DNA of 64,000 nt from Pyxicephalus adspersus (lineage: Eukaryota; Chordata; Amphibia; Anura; Pyxicephalidae), in assembly GCF_032062135.1 (NCBI RefSeq), contig NC_092859.1:31191419-31255418 (forward strand), written 5' to 3'. Shown in pieces: positions 49,719 through 60,945 of this stretch. A program made the translations under genes and the position numbers. Within the stretch, counting starts at the first letter, position 1, and the number at the start of each line of letters is the position of its first letter. Below the pieces are notes generated by a model, which ran no database searches, was not told the origin of the DNA, and was given only the letters and a program-made list of their open reading frames with translations.

Positions 49719-52700
49719 CTGGACAGAGAACAACATCAGTTAGGAACATGTAGAAGATTAGAAGATTTGAAGTTTACAGTGATTATAAAAACTAGTAGTT
49801 TAGAAAAGTAAAAGGAACTGTGATCACAGTTCTAAGCAAAGAAACTAAGTAAAACCAAAATAAACCAAATTAAAATCTAAACCAAACCAAATTTCAGTTT
49901 AACAACTTTTAAAGAAGAGTTATTTAGTGCAAAGAAGAGTGGAAGAATTTCCAATATTAGCCAATTACTTTGAAGAATTTGTAAGACTTTGCAGAATTTG
50001 CTTCTCTTATCGAGGTTACACAATGAAAACTGCAAATGATCTTTCATGCTGTAAATAAATGTTAATAGATTTTTTAAAATATTTACTTTATTAAGGATAG
50101 CTCCTCATTCCTCCAGCACCTTATCATGTGACTAGTGCCAGGGCATCAGATAGGAAATCTCTACCAATGTGGAGGATTTAGGCAGAAATGCTCTGCCTCA
50201 ATATCCATATAGTCCATATACCAAATGACCATTACCTTGAAAATTTGGCATGCGACCAGGCACTCAAGTTATACAGAACCTCCTGTATGGTGAATGTGTA
50301 AGATCTTCTATTAACATCATTTTGACTGCATGAATGGTGGCTATATCACTATATTATAAATGTGTTTTTCCTTTGCTTTTAACATCTATTCTAACATTTT
50401 GTAATAATTAAAGTGTAACACCAATAAAGATAAAACATAATTTGTTCCAAAATTCACTGTAAATCTCAACTATATCCAAACCTTTGTTTTTAAATTAGGT
50501 TTAAACATGATCTCTGGGTCATCATATCGACATCAGATAAATCAGGGTGTGACAGGGTATTACATGGACAGAAAGTGAGAGCAAATCCCCCTAACCATGA
50601 CACAGACAGCAATAAAAACGTAGAAGGTGTTCTATCCATTTCCAAAATCCTGAAAAAGTGTATATTAAATAAACTTTAAAGTTTGGAAAACTTCTTGTAT
50701 GTCCCTGACACCAGGTATGAAAAGGTCCTATCCCATTACTTTGTTATTTTTGTTTCTCTTAGATCTTATATAATGCATCAGAAATACTGAAACTGTAGTA
50801 TGAAAGGTGTGGGCAGAGCCACAAAAACTACAAAGTGTAGATGTTTCTGCTGAAGTCCATAAGAAGTATTTAAAGCCCGCCAATGAATCAGTCCACCAGT
50901 TTGCCTCATACTCCCCCTTTCCCCATTATCTCCAGTTACACTGTCCCGCCAGCAACTAGTACAGAACGCGGCCTCCCTAATCAAATTGGCGCATTAAGCT
51001 CAGTAAATTCACGGTGTCAGACGCCCGTTCGTATTTACACGCTTTTAATAACTCCTGGGTATTTTTCTTGTCTATGTGACACAGTCGAAAGAAAACCTCA
51101 ATGATATTTTCAGTTTGCAGAAAGCCGTGAGTTTATAGGCAACAGATTCCACGTTTGGTTGAAATAACAAAACAAGAAAAGAAAAAGAAGTAGCTCGAAT
51201 TTGAGTGAGGTTTGGGTCCAGTACAAGCATTATGATCAGAATGAGGGCTAGCACTGACCTCAGAGGGAGTATACTTATCTTTGGGGTTTGGCATGAGCAA
51301 AATGGCTTCAGAATGAGCCTGCTTTTGGCCCCTCCGCAAACCCAAAGTTCTTTAAACTGACAAAAAAGCCAGCCCTCTGGAATCACTCATTCCTAAACAG
51401 GCCTAACAACATTTGGCATTAATGGTTTCAGAATCAAACATCTGGCCGTGCTCTGCGGCCACTGTCTCTTTTGTAGCTTTCCAGGCACTAGATGATAAAT
51501 GTACAAGCGCCCATTCATCTGCAGGTTGCAATTAAACATAACAGAAATCAGAAAGCAATGGCACATTATATCTGTAATAATTTCCTGTGTCCCGATGTCA
51601 CTCCTGTGGAATATTTTAATATTTATCAAAGTTTATTTAAAGGTCCTTTTTTGCTAGTGTCTAGGATTGCTAATTTATTTTTTTTTTAATGTTTTTGTTT
51701 TTGAGCTACATGACTACTGTTTTACAGTTTATAGTAACTCTTACAACAAAATGGAAGAAGGGTGTAGGGAGGTTGCATGCCGGTATCACAAGATTCTTTT
51801 CAGCTCAAGGTAAACAGACCTGACTTAATTTTTTCTAGGTTCCTGACTCGAACACTGGCTGGAGAGGATACAGTTTCATCAGTGAAGCTGGGTGATTCAA
51901 CAAACCAGGAATGGATTTATTCAAATTAATTTGCTTTTTGCCATCAAATGTTTTGAATCCTGTACCAGATCCATTTAAGGTTTTCTGGATCACCCAGCTT
52001 CACTAATGAAAGTGTACCTTCTCTAGCCTTGGAGAGCTTTAATAAATCAAGGCCACTGACTCAAAGAAACTTTGTTAATGTTGATTGAGGGAAATTCCCT
52101 GCACCCAGCTTCCCCACTTCTCATTCCCTCCATTGAAGCTAGGAGTCAACTCCAACCTACACATCGTTAACTCACTTACTGAATACAGCACCTCACAAGA
52201 TCCGTAGCCAGATCAGCAGGAACTTTTTTCCATTTATTGAATAGATATACCTACCCACTTTCAATCATAAATTTAAAAGATAACTTGCACTTTCTTTTTA
52301 AATGTTATCTTATACTTCAGTTAAGAATCTTACACCCAATATATCCTGGGTTGTCTTCTTCTGCGCCTTCCTGCTGCTGCACATCTGGTTCTATGCCTCC
52401 ATCATCTGTTCTAATGTCAGCTGTCCCTTTCTGGTGTTTCCAATGAGATTCATGGCTTGCATTGGAACCTGCTGTCTCCTAGGATTTTTGACGTTGATAT
52501 AAGAGACAGCAGGATTTGGCTGACAAATAATTTTGTCAAAGTGAGAAAAGAGGAAGGGGTGGGTGACCTCAGAGAAAAACTTTAAAAACTAAGTAAAATA
52601 AGTTTGAAAAATAGTATTATTTTTAAGGAGGGTGGGACACAGATAAAAGAAGTTGTTGGGGTGTACATACACTTCAACAAAAGCAAAAATGACTACTTGA

Positions 52701-53726
52701 ACAAATACATGTTGCTAAGGGTGGCATGCATTGACCCAGAGTCTGCAATGACTGCCTATTAAAAAGTCCTAAAGTAAAAAATGCACCTTACGTATACTGT
52801 TCCCTCTTGCTGATCCCAACTAAAAACTAAAGTCCCCACATAATGGATGATTAGATGTTCAGAGTCAACCTTTGGCAGCAGATAAAAACAGAAAAAGTTG
52901 GATAATTAGCAGCCTGTTGGAAACTCTTTAGAAAACACGGCTAACAACTTTTGATGGTAACAACAAGAGGGAGTGGCAGACATAAAGTCATTTATGAGTA
53001 ATGATATGGAGAGAAGATAAAACTGGATGACTCGATGCCACCATTCAGCTGAAATGATGGTATTGACAGTGACCTGTATTGCTCCTTAATAGGCTGTTGT
53101 TAACACTTGGCTGTACTTAAAGGGATCCCTTCTGTGTTTGCTGAGAGGAAAAACTTCTGTGTAGCCAAAACACAAACTCTTTCTGCTGGAAACCATTAGG
53201 TCAATTGCAGTTTGTACTAAAGACAGCTACCCATCTGTGTGGGCCAGTCAGAGATAATGACAGTTTTTTATGGAAGAATGGCTAGGAGCAAGGGTCAAGG
53301 AGCTTAGAAAAACATTTTACTTTTGAAGCTTGCATCCAGACAGATATTAAAGCAAAACTCAATTTACTGGGTTAAAGAAACTGTATTTTAATTATTCTCC
53401 TCACCTGCTGGTTGGATAGTAAAGGAACAGCAGATGCAATCTGTGTGCCCTACCCCTAAGATTGAGAGCCCAGTGCCAAAGAGCCTGGTGACTGTACTGG
53501 CCTTCCTACTCTGCATGTATCTAATGGCTGGGATGGATTTTGGTGAAGTCTTAGAATGTTCTTCTGGCTTTTATTGCAGTTTTTGCCCACATTTCAGAGA
53601 TACCCATTTCCTGTCCTATTGACTTTTTAAAAACATGTTGTTTTATTTGGTTATTTTTAGAAATATAACCAAACATTCACCTGTTTACTGATCACAAACA
53701 AGACAAGCATATAAACTGTTACTTAC
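49719..53726 (-). other. fbln1: fbln1 intron between the last two D exons
   Basis: Holds a Harbinger-type MITE (51855-52054) and unique sequence. The stretch 51070-51600 is relatively complex and free of repeats, a candidate conserved non-coding element. A possible LINE reverse-transcriptase scrap (QQLVQNAASLI in plus frame near 50949) is too short to call. Confidence 0.6.
51855..52054. mobile_element. palindromic MITE, PIF/Harbinger-like (copy 4, 5' truncated)
   Basis: It starts GGCTGGAGAGGATACAGTTT within the left arm, continues GAAGCTGGGTGATTCAACAA, and ends TTGGAGAGCTTTAATAAATC then AAGGCC. The outermost left end is missing. Confidence 0.78.
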
Positions 53727-53861
53727 CAACAGTCGTTCCATCCATCCAGCGTTTTTGAATGTCGAATGAGTCTCTTAGGTTGCCCTCCGTTATAGCAAAC
53801 TGAATGTCTGGCTTAGGTCCTACTGAATACGCTGGAGTTATAGCCCGGAGGAAGATGATAT
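53727..53861 (-). CDS. fbln1: fibulin-1, isoform D middle exon
   Basis: A 135-nt exon: two bases completing Asp, 44 codons and one base of the next Gly. It encodes [20 protein letters not shown] and [20 protein letters not shown]. The human protein has [10 protein letters not shown] and [19 protein letters not shown]. It is the first half of the fibulin-type module. The acceptor is GTTTTGCAG|AT and the donor GTTG|GTAAGT. Confidence 0.97.
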
Positions 53862-54179
53862 CTGCAAAACATGGGTCAGACATATCAAATGTTTATTTTT
53901 TTACCACTGCAATGCATTAATGTATTCAGGACTAGAGTATGCGGTAAACATCATCAAAGGGAACCCTTTCATTCCATGATCAGATAAACATAGTGGTACC
54001 TTTGTAATCTATTCCATCATGCATGTCTTCTTTTCTCCAAAATTTGCTACCCAAGCAGACTAAACAGTGATGTTATCTATAGGCACGTTCTGACTTTTTG
54101 TCAGATATTAGTAACTAGTCTGTCATTTGTTTCTAACCTCTTCCTCTTGCCCACTGACACGTACTTTACACACTGCAGA

Positions 54180-54680
54180 GAGCAGTGATACATTACCATC
54201 ACAGGAAGAACTGTGATTGACAACTTGGTTTTAGATTCTCTGGGATTCTCAACAGGCAAGATAGTTGATGGTCCCAATGGGGAAATTATTTTTGGGGGGG
54301 AAGTATTTTATGCTCTGTATCATTATATATATTTATATATCCCACAAGAGGTCACCCGCGATTATATCCCGTCATCAGAGATTTCTGATGACATCTGGTT
54401 AGCCGAAACACGTGGAGCCTGGGTTAGACATACAAAGACACGCACGCAGGCAGGATTACGTACTTACGTCACTTGTCACAGGTTTTTTCTCCATCCATGG
54501 ATGATTTGTTTTAAAATTGTATCGATTTCTGGATTGTTTTAAATGCATTAAAAGATTGTGTAAGTTCTGGATGCACAATAAAGAAAGATTTTATGTGGAC
54601 ACCGGAGTTGTGTTTTGAACGGGAACTAACAAGTCGCATGGAGACCACAGAAGGACATTATCACCCCTGAAGTTAAACAG
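54180..54680 (+). repeat. repeat with CCGAAACACGTGG motif and 3' AATAAA
   Basis: Contains CATCAGAGATTTCTGATGAC (itself an inverted repeat), then TTAGCCGAAACACGTGGAGC, and later GGATGCACAATAAAGAAAG. The motif order resembles that at 46780-46945. A 109-codon plus frame over it shows no recognisable family. Bounds are approximate. Confidence 0.5.
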
Positions 54681-54694
54681 ACCTAAACTCAACA

Positions 54695-55180
54695 TTTTTA
54701 CTTTATATAAAAGAGTAGACAACCCTTATATGTAAATTAAAAATTGTATTAATTTTTTTTTTTTAAGTTCAAGACTTTTTTTTTTGTGCAGCACTGCCCC
54801 TTGAAGTCTTTATTGCTGCAGCTGAATGGGAGAGCAGAGCCTACGTCACAAAAAACCATGGTAGGCTCTGGCTGCCTGAGTTCAAGCATGTGCAGAAGGG
54901 ACATTTTTCCCATTAAGGGGGAAAAAGATGCCAATCTCACGCATGCGAAATGGGATCGGCCCTCCTTTTTTCCCCTTTACAGTGGGCCTTTATTTCACAC
55001 CTGTGCAGTGCAAGATCGCATGATGTAGCAAGAAGATCAGAAGAGAAGACAGAAGATGGCGGCACCCGATGCTTCCTCAGGACGAAGAAGAATTATAGAA
55101 CATGTGACCACGATAGTCTTGGTGGCACCAGTACAATGCTCTCTTTTTTAGTGCTTCCATGCTATTATTCTCATTAGGTC
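54695..55180. repeat. GC-rich interspersed repeat, copy 2 (inverted relative to 30815-31310)
   Basis: It starts with a decayed version of the 31270 hairpin (ACTTTATATAAAAGAGT at 54700), then CTCACGCATGCGAAATGGGA, then GAAGATGGCGGCACCCGATG, and ends GTCCTGCAG. The order is the mirror of copy 1. It lies in the 1.4-kb intron between the first two D exons, ending about 60 bp from the 55240 splice donor. Confidence 0.6.
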
Positions 55181-55239
55181 CTGCAGAACTGCAAATGGCA
55201 ATCCCGCATACACAAAAAGTAAAAACTCACTAAGCTTAC

Positions 55240-55376
55240 CCTGTGGTTGGTTGAATTCCCTGAAGGTGGGCAGGGAGACAACCGTGTTGGATATTGTATG
55301 CACCGGATCCATAATACAGCTGATGTCATTTGGCCAACAAGATTTGATGCAACGACTTGTATCTGATCTTTCATAT
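55240..55376 (-). CDS. fbln1: fibulin-1, first isoform D-specific exon
   Basis: A 137-nt exon: the third base of a codon shared with an off-window exon, 45 codons, and one base (G) of the next Asp. It encodes [17 protein letters not shown], then [20 protein letters not shown] and EFNQPQ. The human isoform-D segment has the same [19 protein letters not shown] core. The acceptor is TTCACAAACAG|A and the donor CACAGG|GTAAGC. A longer open frame in another phase overlaps this exon but has no similarity. Confidence 0.96.
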
Positions 55377-56276
55377 CTGTTTGTGAAAGAAAATGAAGGA
55401 CTTGGTTGCAGGATGGTATCAGAACAGTAATTTTAACAACAATATTACTATGTTTTATTATGGATGGTGCACCACTATAGAAAAGAGGACATAAAAACAT
55501 TCAAAAGAGCATAACTGAATTTTTTCCACTGTACCTCCATTAAAGTTGGGAGATTTTAGCAAATTGTCATTAATTTTGATAAATGCATTTGTGATACTGA
55601 AAAGGCAAATTTACATTTTTTGTGTTTAAGGTTTAGAGGTCTTTAAAGGAAACCTGAAGGTTACTGAAGCTCCTATCTAAGATCTGTTCTTGTGCCAATT
55701 TAGCCACCTAATTTTTTTCACAGAATAATACAAAAAAAAAGAATAAAACATGTTACAGAGATGACACACAAATAAGGAGTAATAATACAAATACAAACAA
55801 AACAATAAACAAGAATATGAGAAGGAAATAAAAATAAAAGTGAAAGAATAGGGGATCAGTGTATTATTCTACTCTATATAATAAATTGCTTGAGATGCAT
55901 TTAATAAAATCCACATGAAGATGATTTTAACAAAAAGATATTACAGGTGAAGAATAAATGGATTTGACCTACTTCAAATAGGTGTCAATAATATTCAGTA
56001 GATGTAATGTTACAGAAAGCTGCCAAAGATCAAAGAAATACTATACAACAGGAGATGATTAGAGACACAGGAAGGTGTTAAAGGAGTTGTTGGAGACAGG
56101 GGACATTCTTTAAGAGACAATCATAAACTGAAGACTGCTAGAGATAACTGCTTTTGCAAAGAAGGAACAGAGGATAGACAGCACATAAAGAAAAGAAAGA
56201 AAGAATAGTGATCTACCAAAAGTGAAAAGTCCTAACAAAACTATTAGTTTTAAACCGAATTTATTAAACATATGTG

Positions 56277-56290
56277 ATGCCATCTACTGG
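56277..56290 (-). promoter_or_regulatory. CTCF-like motif
   Basis: The minus strand reads CCAGTAGATGGCAT, 13 of 14 positions compatible with the core CCASYAGRKGGCRS. It lies in the fbln1 switch intron. A single motif match is weak evidence of binding. Confidence 0.35.
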
Positions 56291-57791
56291 TCCAATATCA
56301 AAATGACAAATAATTATTACTTTATCATTGTAAAAAAAACTTGTTACAATAATTATAATTCTAGTAATTTCCAATGTAGGAAATTTACTGATTATGTTTG
56401 AATGCTAACCTGGATTAAATTGTATATATTATACTGTGCGTATACTATTTAAACAATACTCAAAGTGTATTATTAAAAATATAAATGATATTATAATGCA
56501 TATTTTGCATGATAGCAGATTATAAATAATACAGGGTGTTCTTTTTTTATTGGTAGTTTGCTTTCCCTAACATCATTTCCCCAGAATAATTTCCCAGGAA
56601 AGTTACTTTTTCTTTATAGCGTAATGGAACTTCAATGGAATTTAAATGAAACAGAATCAAAGTTATTATGATATTTATTTATTCATGAAAATATAAATTA
56701 AATGTATTATTGATGAGTGAATTTATCTATAGATTAGAATAATTGAAGAATAATTTAGGATGTTACACAATTGTTAATTTCAAATTTGGAAGTGTGCAAA
56801 ACCACATATAATCTTTGTATGTAAATTTAGTATAGAGAAAACATAAATTAAATATTTTCTCTTTTTGAAGATACATTTATTATTATAATAAATATAGTAA
56901 TTAACATTGTTTTAAAAATGGGGACCATTTTCAATTTTTTTTCATCCAAGGTTCATCAAACTTTTATCTAAATAATGCTCATTTAACTCATTGAAAAATT
57001 AATTTTATTTAAAAAATGTAAATTTTGGGTATGAGTTGGGTAAATCTTTAGTAAAACATTAAACAATTTAATCAATTTTTGATGACCTAAAAAAGGCCTC
57101 TCTAAATCTTTCTTCTCCAATAAAATGAACTGCAGCAAATACACCATAAAGCACACCATCTAAATATAGAGTAGGTTGTGTTATTTTTCAACTAAATCTC
57201 AATTAAGCAGTTGAAGGTGGGAAATCGGGAGTTTCAGCTTTTGTAAAATGTTGCCAGTGGTTAATTCCCACCAAAACTATTTTTTTGCCATAAAATTATA
57301 CACAAATATATAAACAACACAAGCAAACATTTTTTCAAGTATGCATACAATCTAAACAAAGCAAAAGATGAAGACTGAAGATTTAGCCATAGAAACATTT
57401 GGTATTGGTAAAGTCAACCTCTGATTTGGAATTGACATGGTACGTGAATTTCCAATTTTTCCTGAAAAGCTGATGCATTTAAAGACTTGTAGAACTGATA
57501 TATATCTAAAGGTGTGTGTAGTTCCAAAGAATGTAACCAATATTACAAAGTTACTGTAGACCTTAGTAGAAAACATAACCAGAAACAAAAATAATATAGA
57601 TATGCAGATCTTGGAGAGTTTAAGTGTTGGGCAGCCAATTACCTGTGCATTTATAGCTAAGATTTATAATTATTTCCTGGAGACCCCTAGTCCCCAAATT
57701 GCTCTCTGGGTCAGATGCAGCACTTGGACCTCAGGGCCCTTTTTTTCCACTGCCACAATGGTATTTTTTCCACTGACACCATCATTTAAAG

Positions 57792-58277
57792 CAGGGGTCG
57801 GCAAACTTTGTGGACTACTAGGCCATTTCAGGAGGTCAAGAAGGCACACTAGGCCAGAAGAAACAAGGTGTCCAAGGAAAGGTTTTTTCCAACCGCGACT
57901 GCAAGCCAGCAGCCTCAGTCTTCCGCACATTTGCGGTGTAGTCTCTGTATGTGTGCGCCTGCTTGGCATCGAAATGCCCCTTGAGATTCGACCGTTTGAA
58001 AGTGCTGTTGGTGTCGTTGCACACTAAACACAGGGCTTTGCTGCCGCGTTGGACAAAGAATAATTTGCCAGTCTTTTTGGGGTTAAAGACACGACTGCTC
58101 TTTAGGCATAGTAATTGGGGTTACTGTGCGGGAACTTGATGATATCGCGGGAACTCGCGATAATGCGACAATTCACTTAGGCTGGATTCAACAATAAATA
58201 ACTAGGGGGGCGTTAGGCCAGACTGGAAAACTGGCTAGGCCGTATCCGGCCTAAAGGCGGGAGTTTGCCTACTTCTG
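57792..58277 (-). mobile_element. hAT element remnant carrying a BED-type zinc finger frame
   Basis: The left end CAGGGGTCGGCAAACTTTG and the right end (other strand CAGAAGTAGGCAAACTCCC) are hAT-type inverted repeats. Both sides carry the identical 8-bp duplication ATTTAAAG (57784-57791 and 58278-58285). On the minus strand a frame reads GKLFFVQRGSKALCLVCNDT, then STFKRSNLKGHFDAKQAHTY. The CLVC and H-x6-H spacing fits a BED zinc finger, the DNA-binding N-terminus of hAT transposases. The catalytic domain is absent, so it is an internally deleted copy of 486 bp. Confidence 0.85.
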
Positions 58278-58580
58278 ATTTAAAGCATTACATTTTCACA
58301 AATATTTTTTTCTTTTTCAAGATATTTTCTCCCTCTTGCCCCAACGATGGGACATAATTCCTCTCACAGATTGACATAACAATGGGCCACTTCATGTATT
58401 AGAGTCAGAATCCATTAGAAGGGCCTCATCCATTACTATGCTTGTTTGTTGTAAGGTATGTGTCCCAAAAAGAGCTGAGCTGCAGAATCTAAGTAACCAA
58501 TTGGTGTTTACTAGAGCACCTCACAAGGGATGATGGACTTTGCTGTTGTTGAGACCCAGGTTGTTGCCCTCCGATACACA

Positions 58581-58728
58581 GGGCTTGATTTATTAAAGCC
58601 CTCAAAGGCTGGAGAGGATACACTTTCATCATTGCAGCTGGGTGATCCAGCAAACCTGAAATGGATCTGGTCCAAGATTCAACACATTTGCTAGCAAATA
58701 GAAATCCATTCCACAGATTTTAGCAGTG
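58581..58728. mobile_element. palindromic MITE, PIF/Harbinger-like (copy 5, 3' truncated)
   Basis: It begins GGGCTTGATTTATTAAAGCC and contains CAGCTGGGTGATCCAGCAAA, then GATCTGGTCCAAGATTCAAC. The right arm stops near CCATTCCACAG, so the second half of the palindrome is lost. Confidence 0.75.
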
Positions 58729-60149
58729 ATCACAATGCCCTGATATAACATGAGGCAAAATTCATGGAGGAGATGTTTTGAGGTGAATGTCATTAGTGGC
58801 CAGCCAAACCCGATGTATAGGTTGGTGGAGTAAACCCTTCCAATACTTGTGTCTGAAAGTGGATTGAAGAAGAAGGGCACTAGACAAATACTTATTACAT
58901 ATTCCCATTGGTTGGATCTCCAACCTTCCCATTGGAAAGTTTGTAGTTTTTTCTTAATTTGAAGAACATTGGTTTTGTGTTCTTTTTACGGGTTACATTT
59001 TTAACATTACAACTTAAAGGGGGGTTGGGGTCTAAAGAGAACAATCACAACGTTACCTTAAGTAAATGTGTATCAGCCAATTTTTGAGTGGAAGATGTCA
59101 ATGTTAGCTACACATATAAAGCAGACAGCAGGCTTGTTTTCATTTTTGTGATAATTATCACATTGCTAAATATGACCTTCACTTACAAGGTTGTTTATGT
59201 TTTAAAAATATAGTAGACATGAATAATAAATTGTAGCGTTTGCTGACATCAAAGACACTTTACAGTCAATTTTTTCTAGGAAGAGTCTGGAAAATATTGA
59301 CAGAAAATCCAAAACACATTTGGCATCATGCACTACAGAGAATTTACACTACAGAGAATAAAGAGATTTCTAGAAAGACATCTGGCAGCCATGTGGTACA
59401 GTTTTACTTAAAACTGATCTCCAGGCAAACAGCTTAAAATATTTTAACTACAATATAGATACATATAGGGGAGTTGTTTCACTTGCCAAATAATTTGTAT
59501 TTCCGTTCAACCAGCTCTGAGATTTGCACTACCCAAATTTTTGCTTTAAATTCTAAATAAAGCCTCAATATTTTTTTTTTTTTTTTACATTTTGGATGAA
59601 GTATTAAATTAGTTATTTTTCATCTGTGTCTTAATAGGAAGGTTTATCTTTTCTTACCATTCTATAGAAAGAAAATCTTTGTAAAGTAAGGGAAATGCCC
59701 CCCTTTGTCACAGGAACAAGTGAGCTCATTGGAAAAGTACCCCTTCATTCCTGTTCTGGAGGCAAAAACCTAACAGGGCCTTGATGTCTTCCCCACTGTA
59801 CCCAAATCTAAATGAAATATTTGGCTTTAGATACACTTTAATCTCAATCAATATACCTGCAGAGATTGTTTCTTAGACCCAGTAAGAAAATCTCTGTAGT
59901 ACACACCTCACATATAAAGGTTTGGCTTTCAGAAGCTAAAAAAGAGCCCTTCCTTTTCATCCTATTTCCTTGAGTAGGTTTAAAGACTATATAATAGTCT
60001 TGATGTATCTTACAATTTTCAGTTGATTTGCACATCCTGCCGTTGCAATCTAGTGCTTCAAGGAGCATGCCTGACCAGTTCTGTGATAATATGGAGGTCA
60101 TTGTACAATGTGGTCAGACTAGTGGACCAATGGACTTTAGGAGCCTATT

Positions 60150-60945
60150 GATGGGCACTGGTAATGGCATCATGGTGATGTCACGCTTGGGGAGACATGC
60201 TCACTAGGGGGCGCTATGGCTTACACAAAAGTGGTGTGAGCCAAGAGAACGGCCAAGGCTCAGAGTCTAGGCACTAACTAGGTCTTCTCCAGAGCCTCTA
60301 GTGGTGAGGATGTTGTGCTGCTGGTTACTGGTAGGTTGCGGTCCTTGGGCACACCAGGGAGGGCAGGATGATACATGGTACCAAATCACAAAGCAGAATA
60401 ATTATCAAGGAAGGCCAGGGAAAAGGCAGGCAGCAAGTAAGAGAGGTCAGGTCACAAGCCAGGGGTCAAATACCAGGAATCCAGGAAATCGACACCAATG
60501 CCACAGGGGCCACCTCAAACAACAAGGAACACAGGAGACACTGGAAGCAACAGGAGGCACAGGTGACACAGGGATATCCACCGACAAACAGGAACACTGG
60601 AACAGCACAAGAAAACTGTCTGGGAAACACCAGACTGGGCAACAAGGGGTTAACAAGGGAGCTGGACAGGGGAAGCACTGAACTAACCAACAGGTGTAGA
60701 GGAGCAGAGGAGCAGAGTTAGGGGGCTCGGCACTAGTGGTGACACGTTGCATGAAGGCTGAGTGCTGTGTCTGAGATAGCTAAATAGCCAAGGACGATTA
60801 AGAGGCTACTTCCTGATTAGCTTGCGGGATGGGCGAAACTAATAAAACTTGGACGTGCAGGAGCGCCAAGGGTCAGAACTGCCCGCATGTGCAGGGGAGA
60901 GGTGCCAGCACTTTAGTCAGGAAGAGGTAAGTGTGACAGGTGACA
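60150..60945. repeat. GC-rich, A/C/G-biased low-complexity block, probably a repeat
   Basis: Composition changes abruptly from the flanking AT-rich intron. The plus strand is poor in T, with recurrent ACAGGGG, CACAGGAGACACTGG and CAGGAACACTGG phrases. The open frames in it are Gly/Gln/Thr-rich and look like a by-product of composition. It may be a fragment of an LTR or DNA element, but I cannot identify the family. Confidence 0.45.
60201..60214 (+). promoter_or_regulatory. CTCF-like motif
   Basis: The plus strand reads TCACTAGGGGGCGC, 13 of 14 positions compatible with the CTCF core. It lies about 2.7 kb downstream of the C terminal exon and faces away from the site at 56277. Confidence 0.4.

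Noticed and set aside
50940..50985. QQLVQNAASLI in a plus frame, like the C-terminal part of LINE reverse transcriptases
   Set aside because: Only about 11 residues are suggestive and neither flank continues the similarity.
54213..54542. 109-codon plus frame antisense to fbln1
   Set aside because: It lies in a repeat that recurs elsewhere in the window and shows no recognisable protein.
60301..60752. Overlapping 126-, 117- and 101-codon frames on both strands
   Set aside because: Several frames being open on both strands at once is a composition effect of the T-poor block. The Gly/Gln/Thr-rich text matches no family I know.
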